From the NCBI RefSeq assembly GCF_050389775.1, contig NZ_CP177144.1, positions 434,001 to 498,000 on the forward strand: a stretch of 64,000 nt of DNA. Direction: 5' to 3'. Position 1 is the stretch's first letter; each line of letters starts with the position of its first letter. Below are positions 17,383 through 26,044 of the stretch, piece by piece. The DNA comes from Marinibacterium sp050389775. GTDB taxonomy: Bacteria > Pseudomonadota > Alphaproteobacteria > Rhodobacterales > Rhodobacteraceae. Made by a program: the position numbers and the translations under genes. Under the pieces are notes generated by a model that saw only the letters and a program-made list of their open reading frames with translations, made no database searches and was not told the origin of the DNA.

Positions 17383-18351
17383 TCAGCCGGCGGCCTGCAT
17401 CGGCACCCGAAGATCCTGGCCCGCCCGATCCAGCCGCGCCCGGATCGCCGCCGGCACCAGCCGCGCCGACGACACCCGCGGCAAGGCCATCTCGGTGATC
17501 CGCCGGTCTTCGCCGTAAAGCGCCAGGTACTCGGCGTAATTGTCGAAGGCCTGCCGCCCGACATAGTCGATATAGCTCTCGGCCGGCGCGCCATTGGCCA
17601 GGATCACGTCATGGGCCTCGGTCTCGACATGGTAATAGGTCATCCGCTCGCCCAGCCCGGCAACCGGCTCCCAGCGGATCGAGCCGCCATTGACCAGCGC
17701 GCTGGCATTGATGGCCAGCCCGTCCACCACCATCGCGTGATCGCCCGACACCAGCAGATCGGCATGGGGCAGGCCCGCGCCCAACGCGCCGGCCGTGATG
17801 CGCACCGGGGCAAAGCGTTCCGGCGCGGTGAACAGGCGCGACACGATCTGCCGCCCGATCCACTTGACCGCCACGGCCCGGCCGTCCGCCGTCTGCACCA
17901 TGTCGCCGATGGCCAGCCGTTCCACCGCGCATTCACCCTGCGGCGTGGCGATCAGCGTGCCTGCGGTGAAACATTCCAGCAGCGGATCGGTGATCAGGTC
18001 GCTGTCGGAAAATCCCACGGGGTAATCTTCGTTGGAAATTTCCACCTCGGACACGACATAGACCGTGTCCGGGCTGGCCGTGTTGGTGATGACCAGGTAG
18101 GTATCGCCGTTGATCTCCATGTAGCCTTCGTAAACGCCCGACAGGCCGCCGGAAGCACCAACATTTTCGCCCGGGTCAAAGTAGTCGTCGCTGTTGGTAT
18201 CCAGCGTTTCAATCGTGTTGGGGTATGCTGTCGGGCTGGTTGCAAGGGCAGACCCCTGCTCGCCCGACACGTCACCGGTCAGAAGGGTATAGGTGCCGTC
18301 TCCGTTCTCGCGATAGAGGGCAGCGGAATTGATATCGTATGATGCTGGCAT
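17383..18351 (-). CDS. Hint-domain (Hint_2) protein, smaller of a convergent pair
   Basis: 322 residues from MPASYDINSAAL, with GGGAG six bases upstream of the ATG. The N-terminal 125 residues are acidic and beta-rich (DTNSDDYFDPGE, MEINGDTYLVITNT), unlike those of the larger Hint protein. The Hint domain begins at C127 (ECFTAGTLIATPQGE), has LLVSGDHAMVV (H205) and ends ETEAHDVILANGAPAESY, followed by about 60 residues with no recognised motif. No signal peptide is visible. It faces the other Hint gene tail to tail across 130 bases. The two share the Hint core but have different N-terminal parts, so a simple recent duplication is unlikely. Confidence 0.85.
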   Translation of the reverse strand: MPASYDINSAALYRENGDGTYTLLTGDVSGEQGSALATSPTAYPNTIETLDTNSDDYFDPGENVGASGGLSGVYEGYMEINGDTYLVITNTASPDTVYVVSEVEISNEDYPVGFSDSDLITDPLLECFTAGTLIATPQGECAVERLAIGDMVQTADGRAVAVKWIGRQIVSRLFTAPERFAPVRITAGALGAGLPHADLLVSGDHAMVVDGLAINASALVNGGSIRWEPVAGLGERMTYYHVETEAHDVILANGAPAESYIDYVGRQAFDNYAEYLALYGEDRRITEMALPRVSSARLVPAAIRARLDRAGQDLRVPMQAAG

Positions 18352-18688
18352 CGTTAACTCCCTTGAACAAGCACCGGGTCCGACGACGCCGGCGTCGCGG
18401 CGCACCTCTGGGCAGGTGCCTGTCCGCCGGTTCAGGGTATCACGACGTTCGTATCAAATTTATTCTATTGTCGTACATTTTCCGGAATGGCGTTTTCCCG
18501 CCTGTTTCAGGGGGTTGCGCTGATCCGGCGGGCAGCGCCGGGATATCGGCCGCCCGATTTGCCCGCCATGATGGAACTGTCTTGCAAGGGGCCCTTCCCG
18601 TCGCGACACTTGCGCCACGACAGACGGCCCCGCTCCGCCGCACCCAGCGGCCCTTGCACCGTCACCCTTACACCCGTCGCCCTCACAT

Positions 18689-18827
18689 CGGCACGGCGGC
18701 ACGGCGGCACGGCGGCACGGCGGCACGGCGGCACGGCGGCACGGCGGCACGGCGGCACGGCGGCACGGCGGCACGGCGGCACGGCGGCACGGCGGCACGG
18801 CGGCACGGCGGCACGGCGGCACGGCGG
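18689..18827. repeat. Perfect 8-bp tandem repeat (CGGCACGG), about 17 copies
   Basis: 139 bases of uninterrupted 8-bp units with no mismatch. Because 8 is not a multiple of 3, all frames run through it in 8-residue cycles. It is intergenic, between the second Hint gene and the zinc-finger gene. Such a pure array is prone to slippage, so its length in the assembly may not be fixed. Confidence 0.95.
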
Positions 18828-18912
18828 AGGATGTGGCCCGCGGCCCTACAGGCGCAAGCGGCAAAAGCCGGAAGACAGGCGTCAACAAGCGGCCAGGCCG
18901 CCCTTGCAACCC

Positions 18913-18954
18913 GTTGAAATCACAGGGCCCGCTGTTGAAATCACAGGGCCCGCT
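18913..18954. repeat. 21-bp direct duplication
   Basis: GTTGAAATCACAGGGCCCGC plus T occurs twice in direct succession with no mismatch, followed by TCAGGTCC(T/C) twice. It ends about 40 bases before the zinc-finger gene's stop. Confidence 0.85.
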
Positions 18955-18992
18955 TCAGGTCCTTCAGGTCCCGTGCATGGGACAGGATCGTC

Positions 18993-19172
18993 TCAGGCGG
19001 TGTCTTCGCGGCCCTTGAGGACAAATTTGCAATCGCAGTAGGGGCATTCCACAAAGCCCGTGTCCTCGGGGATCTGCAGCCACACCCGCGGGTGCCCCAA
19101 CGCCCCTTCGCCGCCATCACAGGCCACGCGCGCGCTTTCGACGATCCTGGTTTCCGGCGCCTCGATGGTCAT
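18993..19172 (-). CDS. Small zinc-finger (zf-CHCC) protein, NDUFS6-like
   Basis: 59 residues, below the usual gene-calling cutoff. The ATG at 19172 is preceded by GAGGA at good distance. The ligand pattern C18-x8-H27-x15-C43-x2-C46 (ACDGGEGALGHP and VECPYCDCKF) matches the zf-CHCC family. This family includes the NDUFS6 accessory subunit of respiratory complex I and its alphaproteobacterial counterparts. A complex I role is inferred from family; no nuo genes are nearby. It is divergent from the ABC ATPase gene, with about 100 bases between. Confidence 0.88.
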   Translation of the reverse strand: MTIEAPETRIVESARVACDGGEGALGHPRVWLQIPEDTGFVECPYCDCKFVLKGREDTA

Positions 19173-19275
19173 GGGCTCATCCTCGTCGGCTGGCTCGACC
19201 CGGGCGGTTGCCGGGCCGCGATTGAAAAGCTAAGTCGCCTTATGCGCCAAGCCGGAAGAGGGAGCAAGTGTCGCG

Positions 19276-20205
19276 ATGTCCCAGGACGCCATCCGGATCG
19301 AAGGTCTGCGCAAGACCTATGCGGGAACAAGGGGCCAGGCGCCCAAGGATGCCCTCAAGGGCATCGACCTCGTCGTGCCCCGCGGGGCGGTCTTTGGCCT
19401 GCTCGGGCCCAACGGGGCGGGCAAGTCGACCCTGATCAACATCCTCGCCGGGCTGGTCAACAAGTCGGCCGGCCGGGTCGAGATCTGGGGCTTTGACCAG
19501 GATGCCAACCCGCGCCAGTCCCGCGCGGCCATCGGCGTCATGCCCCAGGAGCTGAACCTCGATCCGTTCTTCACCCCGCGCGGCGCGCTGGATGTCCAGG
19601 CCGGGCTCTACGGCGTGCCCCGCCGCCAGCGCCGCACCGACAAGATCCTCGACCTGATCGGCCTGGCCGACAAGGGGGATGCCTATGCCCGGTCGCTATC
19701 GGGCGGGATGCGCCGCCGGTTGCTACTGGGCAAGGCCCTGGTCCACCGGCCGAACGTGCTGGTGCTGGACGAGCCCACCGCCGGGGTCGACATCGAACTG
19801 CGCCAGATGCTCTGGGCCAATGTCCGCAAGCTGAACGCCGAGGGCATGACGATCATCCTGACCACCCATTACCTCGAAGAGGCCGAAGAGATGTGCGACG
19901 AGATCGCCATCATCGACCAGGGCCAGGTCGTGGCCCGCGACAGCACGGCCAACCTTCTGGGCCGGCTGGACGGCAAGTGCATGGTCATCCAGCCCGACAG
20001 CCCGGCCGAGACCCTGCCCCACGCCCCGGGCATCGATGCCACGCAGCGGCCCGACGGGTCCATCGCCCTGAGCTATCGCAGCCAGGACACCACCGCCGAG
20101 GAAGTCCTGCGCGCGGTGCATGCCGCCGGGATCTCGATTCGCGACGTGCGCACCGAGCAGGCCGATCTCGAAGACGTCTTCCTGGCCCTGACCGGCAGCC
20201 GCTGA
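19276..20205 (+). CDS. ABC transporter ATP-binding protein (ABC-2/YadG type), no adjacent permease
   Basis: 309 residues. An intact ATPase: Walker A GPNGAGKST (44-52), signature SLSGGMRRRLLLGKAL, Walker B VLVLDEPTAGVD and the switch histidine in TTHYLEEAEEM. The last 80 residues are the C-terminal extension usual in YadG/CcmA-like exporter ATPases. Such proteins work with an ABC-2 permease, normally encoded next to them, but the downstream neighbour is dnaE2 and the upstream one a zinc-finger gene. The partner must be elsewhere or lost. Substrate unknown. Confidence 0.88.
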   Translation: MSQDAIRIEGLRKTYAGTRGQAPKDALKGIDLVVPRGAVFGLLGPNGAGKSTLINILAGLVNKSAGRVEIWGFDQDANPRQSRAAIGVMPQELNLDPFFTPRGALDVQAGLYGVPRRQRRTDKILDLIGLADKGDAYARSLSGGMRRRLLLGKALVHRPNVLVLDEPTAGVDIELRQMLWANVRKLNAEGMTIILTTHYLEEAEEMCDEIAIIDQGQVVARDSTANLLGRLDGKCMVIQPDSPAETLPHAPGIDATQRPDGSIALSYRSQDTTAEEVLRAVHAAGISIRDVRTEQADLEDVFLALTGSR

Positions 20206-20333
20206 CCCCGCCCGGCGGCCGAGAAAATTCACTGAATTTTCTTGAACCGCCGGGGGGATATCCCGCGCGCCATGGCCCTGCGCACCGCAGACCGATGCCG
20301 GAGCGATCCCGGCTCAACCCGGACTCCACGTGA

Positions 20334-20348
20334 GAACAAAACGGGAAT
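20334..20348 (+). promoter_or_regulatory. LexA-type SOS box of dnaE2
   Basis: GAAC-AAAACGG-GAAT matches the alphaproteobacterial LexA site GAAC-N7-GAAC (equivalently GTTC-N7-GTTC) in 7 of 8 bases. It ends 12 bases before the dnaE2 ATG and shares the flank TGAGAACA with the perfect box at imuB. Confidence 0.75.
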
Positions 20349-20360
20349 ATACTGCCCGCC

Positions 20361-23234
20361 ATGTTCGCCGAGCTCTGCATCACGTCCAACTTCACCTTCC
20401 TCACCGGGGCCTCCCACCCCGAGGAATACATGGACCGTGCCGCCATGCTGGACCTGCCGGCCATTGCCATCGCCGACGACAATTCGGTGGCCGGCATCGT
20501 GCGCGCCCATACCCGGGCCCGCACGATCCGCCGGCTGATCGCCGAGCGCCGCGACTGGGATGCCACCCATGGCCCGATCGGCCCGCCCCGCCCCGATCAC
20601 CTGCCCGCCCCGCCGTCCTTTCCCGTCGACACCGCCCCGCGCCTGCTGCCCGCCGCCCGGCTGGTCTTTTCCGACGCTCCGCCCGTCACCGCCCTGCCCC
20701 GTGACCGCCAGGGCTGGGCCACGCTCTGCCGGTTGCTGTCGACCGGGCGGCTGCGTGCGGCCAAGGGCGATTGCGACCTGGCCCTGCAGGATCTCCTTGA
20801 CCGCAACGACGGGCTTGAACTGCTGATCTGGCCCCGGGGCGACTGGCAGCCCGCCGCGCAGCGCCTGGCCCGGGCCTGCCCCGGGCGCGTCCACCTGCTG
20901 CTGCACCCGGCCTATGACGGGGCCGACCGCGCCCGGTTCGACCGGCTGGCCGCCCGGGCCGCCGGGCTGGCCCTGCCCACCCTGGCCAGCGCCGCCCCGC
21001 TGATGCATCACGGCGCCCGCCGGCGCATGGCCGACGTGCTGTCGGCCGTCCGGCTGGGCCGCCGGGTCGAAGAGCTGGGCCGGGCCGCCCAGGCCAATGC
21101 CGAACAGCGCCTGCGCAGCGCGGCCGAGCTGCGCCGGATCTTCGCCGGCCACGAAGCGGCCATCGACCGGGCCGGCCAGCTGGCCGACCGGCTGACCTTT
21201 TCGCTGGACGAGCTGCGCTATGAATACCCGTCCGAGGCCACCGATGCCGAAACCCCGACCCGGCGCCTGGCCCGGCTGGCCCGCGAAGGCCTGGACTGGC
21301 GCTACCCGGCCGGGGCGCCGGACCGCGTGCGGGCCATGCTGCAGCACGAGCTCGACCTGATCGCCCGGCTGAACTACGAACCCTATTTCCTGACCGTCCG
21401 CGACATCGTGGCCTTTGCCCGATCGCGCGACATCCTCTGCCAGGGCCGGGGCTCGGCGGCCAATTCGGTGGTCTGCTACTGCCTGGGCGTGACCTCGGTC
21501 AGCCCCGAGATCGGCACCATGGTCTTTGAACGCTTCGTCTCCGAAGCCCGGGACGAGCCGCCCGACATCGATGTCGATTTCGAACATGAACGCCGCGAGG
21601 AGGTCATCCAGCACATCTACGAACGCTACGGCCGCCACCGCGCCGGCCTCTGCGCGACGGTCATCCATTACCGGGGCAAACGCGCCATCCGCGAGGTCGG
21701 CCGGGCCATGGGCCTGACCGAGGACACGATCTCGGCCATGTCCTCGCAGCTTTGGGGCTTCTTCTCGGCCCAGGGGCTGGAAGCCGCGCGGCTGGCCGAG
21801 ATCGGGCTGGATGCCCGCGACCGGCGGCTGCAACAGACGCTGGAGCTGGTCTACGAAATCGTGGGGTTCCCGCGCCACCTGTCGCAACATGTAGGCGGGT
21901 TCATCATCACCGATGGCCGGCTGGACGAGCTGGTGCCAATCGAGAATGCCACGATGGAAGACCGCACCGTCATCTGCTGGGACAAGGACGACATCGATTC
22001 CCTGGGCATCCTCAAGGTCGACGTGCTGAGCCTGGGCATGCTGACCTGCATCCGCAAGGCCTTTGACCTGATCGCCCGCCACCACCGCACCCGCCACGGC
22101 CTGGCCACCCTGCCGCCCGAGGATTCGCAGGTCTACGACATGCTCTGCCGGGCCGATTCCATCGGGGTCTTCCAGGTCGAGAGCCGGGCCCAGATGAACT
22201 TTCTGCCCCGGATGAAACCGCGCAATTTCTACGACCTGGTGATCGAGGTGGCCATCATCCGCCCCGGGCCGATCCAGGGCGACATGGTCCATCCCTACAT
22301 CCGCCGGCGCAATGGCGAGGAAGAGGTCTCGTTCCCGTCCGATGCCCTGGGCGAGGTGCTGGGCAAGACCCTGGGCGTGCCGCTGTTCCAGGAACAGGCC
22401 ATGCAGATCGCCATCGTCGGGGCCGGCTTCACCCCGGAACAGGCCGACCGGCTGCGGCGCTCGCTGGCGACCTTCAAGAAACACGGGTCGGTCAGCGAAT
22501 TCCGCTCGCTCTTCCTGCGGGGGATGCGCCGGAACGGCTATGACCAGGATTTCGCCGAACGCTGCTTTTCCCAGATCGAGGGCTTCGGCTCCTACGGCTT
22601 TCCCGAAAGCCATGCGGCCAGCTTTGCCCTGCTGGTTTACGCCTCGGCCTGGATCAAGTGCCACCACCCGGGCATCTTTGCCTGCGCGCTGCTCAATTCC
22701 CAGCCCATGGGCTTTTACGCCCCGGCCCAGATCGTGCGCGATGCCCGCGAACACGGGGTCACCGTCCGGCCGATCGACATCAATGCCAGCTATTGGGACA
22801 ACGTGATGGAACCCGACGGCCAGGGCGGGCTGGCCCTGCGGCTGGGGTTCCGCCAGATCAAGGGCCTGTCGGAAGAGGATGCCAGCTGGCTGACCGCCGC
22901 GCGGGGCAACGGCTACCAGGCCCTGCGCGATGTCTGGCGGCGGGCCGGGCTGGGGCCGGCGGTGCTGGAAAAGCTGTCCGAGGCCGATGCCTTTGCCGGG
23001 CTGGGCCTGACCCGCCGGCAGGCCCTGTGGGAGGCCAAGGCCATTGCCAAGGCCCGCCCCCTGCCGCTGTTTTCGGGCGACATGGATGGCGAGGTGCTGG
23101 ACGAGCCGGCCGCGCTTTTGCCGGAGATGACGCTGGGCGAACAGGTGGTCGAGGATTACGTGTCGACCCAGCTGAGCCTGAAGGCCCATCCGATGGCCCT
23201 GCTCCGACCCTACCTGACCCCGCCCCGGCGCTAG
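20361..23234 (+). CDS. dnaE2: Error-prone DNA polymerase DnaE2, short C-terminus
   Basis: 957 residues. Translesion polymerase of the ImuA-ImuB-DnaE2 mutasome. An N-terminal PHP domain (CITSNFTFLTGASHPEEY) is followed by the polymerase core with GRGSAANSVVCYCLG, the catalytic PDIDVDF (D402, D404) and a third aspartate in LKVDVLSLGM, so it should be active. The protein ends LSLKAHPMALLRPYLTPPRR. DnaE2 proteins of about 1070 residues continue from this point into an OB-fold domain, which is missing; no remnant is readable in the next 270 bases. This may be a lineage trait rather than damage. imuA and imuB are not adjacent; imuB lies about 10 kb downstream. Confidence 0.93.
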   Translation: MFAELCITSNFTFLTGASHPEEYMDRAAMLDLPAIAIADDNSVAGIVRAHTRARTIRRLIAERRDWDATHGPIGPPRPDHLPAPPSFPVDTAPRLLPAARLVFSDAPPVTALPRDRQGWATLCRLLSTGRLRAAKGDCDLALQDLLDRNDGLELLIWPRGDWQPAAQRLARACPGRVHLLLHPAYDGADRARFDRLAARAAGLALPTLASAAPLMHHGARRRMADVLSAVRLGRRVEELGRAAQANAEQRLRSAAELRRIFAGHEAAIDRAGQLADRLTFSLDELRYEYPSEATDAETPTRRLARLAREGLDWRYPAGAPDRVRAMLQHELDLIARLNYEPYFLTVRDIVAFARSRDILCQGRGSAANSVVCYCLGVTSVSPEIGTMVFERFVSEARDEPPDIDVDFEHERREEVIQHIYERYGRHRAGLCATVIHYRGKRAIREVGRAMGLTEDTISAMSSQLWGFFSAQGLEAARLAEIGLDARDRRLQQTLELVYEIVGFPRHLSQHVGGFIITDGRLDELVPIENATMEDRTVICWDKDDIDSLGILKVDVLSLGMLTCIRKAFDLIARHHRTRHGLATLPPEDSQVYDMLCRADSIGVFQVESRAQMNFLPRMKPRNFYDLVIEVAIIRPGPIQGDMVHPYIRRRNGEEEVSFPSDALGEVLGKTLGVPLFQEQAMQIAIVGAGFTPEQADRLRRSLATFKKHGSVSEFRSLFLRGMRRNGYDQDFAERCFSQIEGFGSYGFPESHAASFALLVYASAWIKCHHPGIFACALLNSQPMGFYAPAQIVRDAREHGVTVRPIDINASYWDNVMEPDGQGGLALRLGFRQIKGLSEEDASWLTAARGNGYQALRDVWRRAGLGPAVLEKLSEADAFAGLGLTRRQALWEAKAIAKARPLPLFSGDMDGEVLDEPAALLPEMTLGEQVVEDYVSTQLSLKAHPMALLRPYLTPPRR

Positions 23235-23342
23235 CCCCTCATCGCCGGGCAACGCGTCCCTCGCGACAACGGCCCGGTCCCCCGGCCCGTGCCGGGCACA
23301 CCATACCGGTCGATGGGACCGACGCGCCTTGTCGCAGGGATC

Positions 23343-23466
23343 GCGGGATCACCCCGGTCTCACCGCATGCACCATGGGAACCGCCGGGCCAAAACGCGCG
23401 GGCTGCGGGATCAGCCCGGCGATGTCGCACGCACAATGGGAGCCGCCCGGACCCAGTCGCGCGCGG
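23343..23466. repeat. Two imperfect 62-bp direct repeats after dnaE2
   Basis: Units start at GCGGGATCA (23343 and 23405) and share an ACMATGGGARCCGCC core. The 275-base gap between dnaE2 and zapE (convergent) contains nothing else I can name. Confidence 0.45.
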
Positions 23467-23509
23467 CGTGAGGGCCGCCCTGCCTTGTCACACGGGCCGC
23501 GGGGGCGCC

Positions 23510-24568
23510 CTACTTGCCCCAATCCTCGCCCATCATCTCGCGCAGGCGCGAGGCGGTGCGTTCGAATTCAAAGGCCCCGTCGCCTTCGAGATAGAGCATC
23601 TCGGGCTCGGCCTGGGCCGAACAGATCAGCCGCACCCGGGCCTCGTAAAGCGCATCCACCAGGGTCACGAAGCGCTTGGCCTCGTTGAAATTGTTCCGCG
23701 ACAACGAGGGGATGTCCTCGAGCACGAGCACCTTCACGGCCTCGGCCACGGCCAGGTAATCGGCCGGGCCCAGCATCTTGCCGCACAGGTCGTAGAACCG
23801 CGCCCGGGCCACGCCGTTGCGATAGGCCGGCAGCTCGACCTCGCGGCCTTTCACATGCAGGATCAGCGGTTCGGCCGGCCCGCCGCTCAGGTCTTCCCAG
23901 ACCGCGCGGATCTTGTCGCGGGTCTCGGCATTGACCGGGGTGAAATAGGTCGGCGCGCCCTGCAGGCGGTTCTGGCGGTAGTCGGTGTCGCTGACCAGCT
24001 CGTGCACGACCATGCGCTCCTTGATCAGCGCGATGAAGGGCAGGAACAGCTGGCGGTTCAGCCCGTCCTTGTACAGGTCGTCGGGCAGGCGGTTCGATGT
24101 CGTGACCACGACCACCCCGGCGTCGAACAGCTTTTCGAACAGCCGGCCGACGATCATGGCGTCGGTGATGTCGGTGATCTGCATTTCATCGAAGGCCAGG
24201 CAGCGAAGCTGGGCGATCACGGCCTCGGCCACCTCTTCCAGCGGGTCTTCGACCTTGCGCTGGCGGGCGGCATGCATGGCCGCATGGATTTCCTGCATGA
24301 AGGCATGGAAATGCACCCGGCGGGTCGGCACGTCGCCCAGCCCGTCGACGAACAGGTCCATCAGCATCGACTTGCCCCGGCCGACGCCGCCCCACAGGTA
24401 CAGCCCCTTCGGCGGCTCGGGCGCCTTGCGGAACAGCCCGCGCTTGACCGGCTGGTGCAGGGCCGTGCGGATGCGTTCGAATTCCGGCAGGACCCGGGTC
24501 TGGGCCGGGTCGGGGCGGATCGTGCCGGCGGCAACCCCGGCCTCGTAGATGGACGACATATCGGTCAT
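23510..24568 (-). CDS. zapE: Cell division protein ZapE (AFG1-like ATPase)
   Basis: 352 residues from MTDMSSIYEAG. A single AAA-like ATPase domain: Walker A GGVGRGKSML near residue 60, Walker B region RCLAFDEMQITDITDA, then VVVTTSNRLPDDLYKDGLNR. The N-terminus (YEAGVAAGTIRPDPAQTRVL) and the block ALYEARVRLICSAQAEPEMLY near the end are typical of ZapE/AFG1. In E. coli ZapE acts on the FtsZ ring; the mitochondrial AFG1 relative acts on respiratory-chain proteins. A neighbouring in-frame ATG three codons on is also possible as start. Confidence 0.92.
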   Translation of the reverse strand: MTDMSSIYEAGVAAGTIRPDPAQTRVLPEFERIRTALHQPVKRGLFRKAPEPPKGLYLWGGVGRGKSMLMDLFVDGLGDVPTRRVHFHAFMQEIHAAMHAARQRKVEDPLEEVAEAVIAQLRCLAFDEMQITDITDAMIVGRLFEKLFDAGVVVVTTSNRLPDDLYKDGLNRQLFLPFIALIKERMVVHELVSDTDYRQNRLQGAPTYFTPVNAETRDKIRAVWEDLSGGPAEPLILHVKGREVELPAYRNGVARARFYDLCGKMLGPADYLAVAEAVKVLVLEDIPSLSRNNFNEAKRFVTLVDALYEARVRLICSAQAEPEMLYLEGDGAFEFERTASRLREMMGEDWGK

Positions 24569-24685
24569 GACGCCTGACCTAGCGCGGGGTTGCGCGGAAT
24601 GGCAAGCGGCCATGAACGGCGGCACCTTGCCGGGCCGGCGGATGTGGGTAATGTCGCCCGGCAAGACGGAGGAGGGGCATTTACC

Positions 24686-25942
24686 ATGTCGAACAGCGTT
24701 TCACGATCATCATCCCTGATTACTCCGGTTCTGGTTACCGGTTGCCTGATCACCCTCGTCAGTTTTGCCATCCGGGCGTCCTTTGGCGTGTTCCAGATCC
24801 CGATCGCCGAGGAATTCGGCTGGGCCCGGGCGGAATTCTCGCTGGCCCTGGCCATCCAGAACCTGGCCTGGGGCATCGGCCAGCCGATCTTTGGCGCGAT
24901 TGCCGAGAAGATCGGCGAGCGCAAGGCCGTGGTCATGGGCATCGGGCTTTATGCCCTGGGGCTGGTGCTGTCGTCCATGTCGGTCACGCCCATCGGCCAC
25001 CAGACATGGAACTGGCTGATCGGCTTCGGCATCGCGGGCACCGGCTTTGGCGTCATCCTGGCCATTGTCGGCCGCGCGGCCAGCCCAGAACACCGGTCGA
25101 TGGCCATGGCCATTGCCACCGCCTCGGGCAGCGCGGGCCAGGTCATCGGCGCGCCGATTGCCGAGGGCCTGCTGTCGGTCATGGCCTGGCCGTCGGTCTT
25201 CCTGATCTTTGCCGGGGCCATGCTGGCCCTGCTGTTCCTGGTGCCCGGGCTGAAGGCCCCGCAGCCGGCCGAGACCACCGAGATCGACGAGAGCATGGGC
25301 CAGATCCTGGGCCGGGCCCTGCGCGATCCGTCCTTCACCCTGATCTTCCTGGGGTTCTTCAGCTGCGGTTACCAGCTGGGGTTCATCACCTCGCATTTCC
25401 CGGCCCTGGTCACCGAGATGTGCGGGCCGATCGCGCCGGGCAGCCTGCTGCACGGGCTGGGCGTGACATCGACCTCGGCGCTGGGGGCGGTGGCCATTTC
25501 GCTGATCGGCCTGGCCAACGTGGCCGGCACCCTGCTGGCCGGCTGGGCGGGCAACCATTTCCCCAAGAAATACCTGCTGGCCGGGATCTATACCGGGCGG
25601 ACGCTGTTTTCCGCCCTGTTCATCCTGTTCCCGATCACGCCGGAAACCGTGCTGCTGTTCTCGGTCGGCATGGGCTCGCTCTGGCTGGCCACGGTGCCGC
25701 TGACCTCGGGGCTGGTCGGGCTGATCTATGGCATGCGCTACATGGGCACGCTTTACGGGCTGGTGTTCTTCAGCCACCAGCTGGGCTCGTTCCTGGGCAT
25801 CTGGCTGGGCGGGCGGATGTACGACGCCTTTGGCGATTACACCCTGGTCTGGTGGGTCGGCATCGGCATCGGAGCCTTCTCGGCCATCGTGCACCTGCCG
25901 GTCCGCGAACGCCCCCTGCCCCGGCCCGCCGCCGCGGCCTGA
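24686..25942 (+). CDS. MFS transporter, OFA/monocarboxylate-like
   Basis: 418 residues from MSNSVSRSSSLITPV, with GGAGGAGGGG upstream deciding the start. Twelve membrane segments are visible, in two halves joined near residue 200 by an acidic linker (PAETTEIDESMG). The conserved loop after helix 2 reads AEKIGERKAV. General shape (IRASFGVFQIPIAEEFGWARAEFSLALAIQNLAWG) resembles oxalate/formate-type and monocarboxylate carriers of the superfamily. No neighbouring enzyme suggests a substrate; it is divergent from zapE. Confidence 0.85.
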   Translation: MSNSVSRSSSLITPVLVTGCLITLVSFAIRASFGVFQIPIAEEFGWARAEFSLALAIQNLAWGIGQPIFGAIAEKIGERKAVVMGIGLYALGLVLSSMSVTPIGHQTWNWLIGFGIAGTGFGVILAIVGRAASPEHRSMAMAIATASGSAGQVIGAPIAEGLLSVMAWPSVFLIFAGAMLALLFLVPGLKAPQPAETTEIDESMGQILGRALRDPSFTLIFLGFFSCGYQLGFITSHFPALVTEMCGPIAPGSLLHGLGVTSTSALGAVAISLIGLANVAGTLLAGWAGNHFPKKYLLAGIYTGRTLFSALFILFPITPETVLLFSVGMGSLWLATVPLTSGLVGLIYGMRYMGTLYGLVFFSHQLGSFLGIWLGGRMYDAFGDYTLVWWVGIGIGAFSAIVHLPVRERPLPRPAAAA

Positions 25943-26044
25943 GGCCCCGTTGACCGGCCTGCCCATCCGGGCCAGGCCGGCGCCGCGCCCACGCAGGGGG
26001 ACAGGCGCAAGCGCCCCGGGGAACCGGGCGCCGCGCGGCCGGGA

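Larger units (their letters stand above)
18352..18992. other. 640-bp gene-free region with three kinds of tandem repeat
   Basis: From the Hint gene outward: a leader with the self-complementary GACGCCGGCGTC and a GCACCT/AGGTGC hairpin; an AT-rich stretch near 18450-18485 that is the likely minus-strand promoter; then the 8-bp repeat array; then a 21-bp duplication (18913-18954) and a doubled TCAGGTCCY. Frames running through it are repeat artefacts. Confidence 0.6.

Noticed and set aside
18689..18827. Possible CRISPR array
   Set aside because: Units are 8 bp with no spacers; it is a microsatellite. No cas genes are present.
18460..19041. Open frames on both strands through the 8-bp array giving 8-residue protein repeats
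   Set aside because: The array stays open in every frame because of its sequence; no ribosome site and no conserved flank support a protein.
20229..23252. A 1007-codon open frame antisense to dnaE2
   Set aside because: Composition (Gly, Gln, Arg, Pro) and lack of motifs show a shadow of dnaE2.
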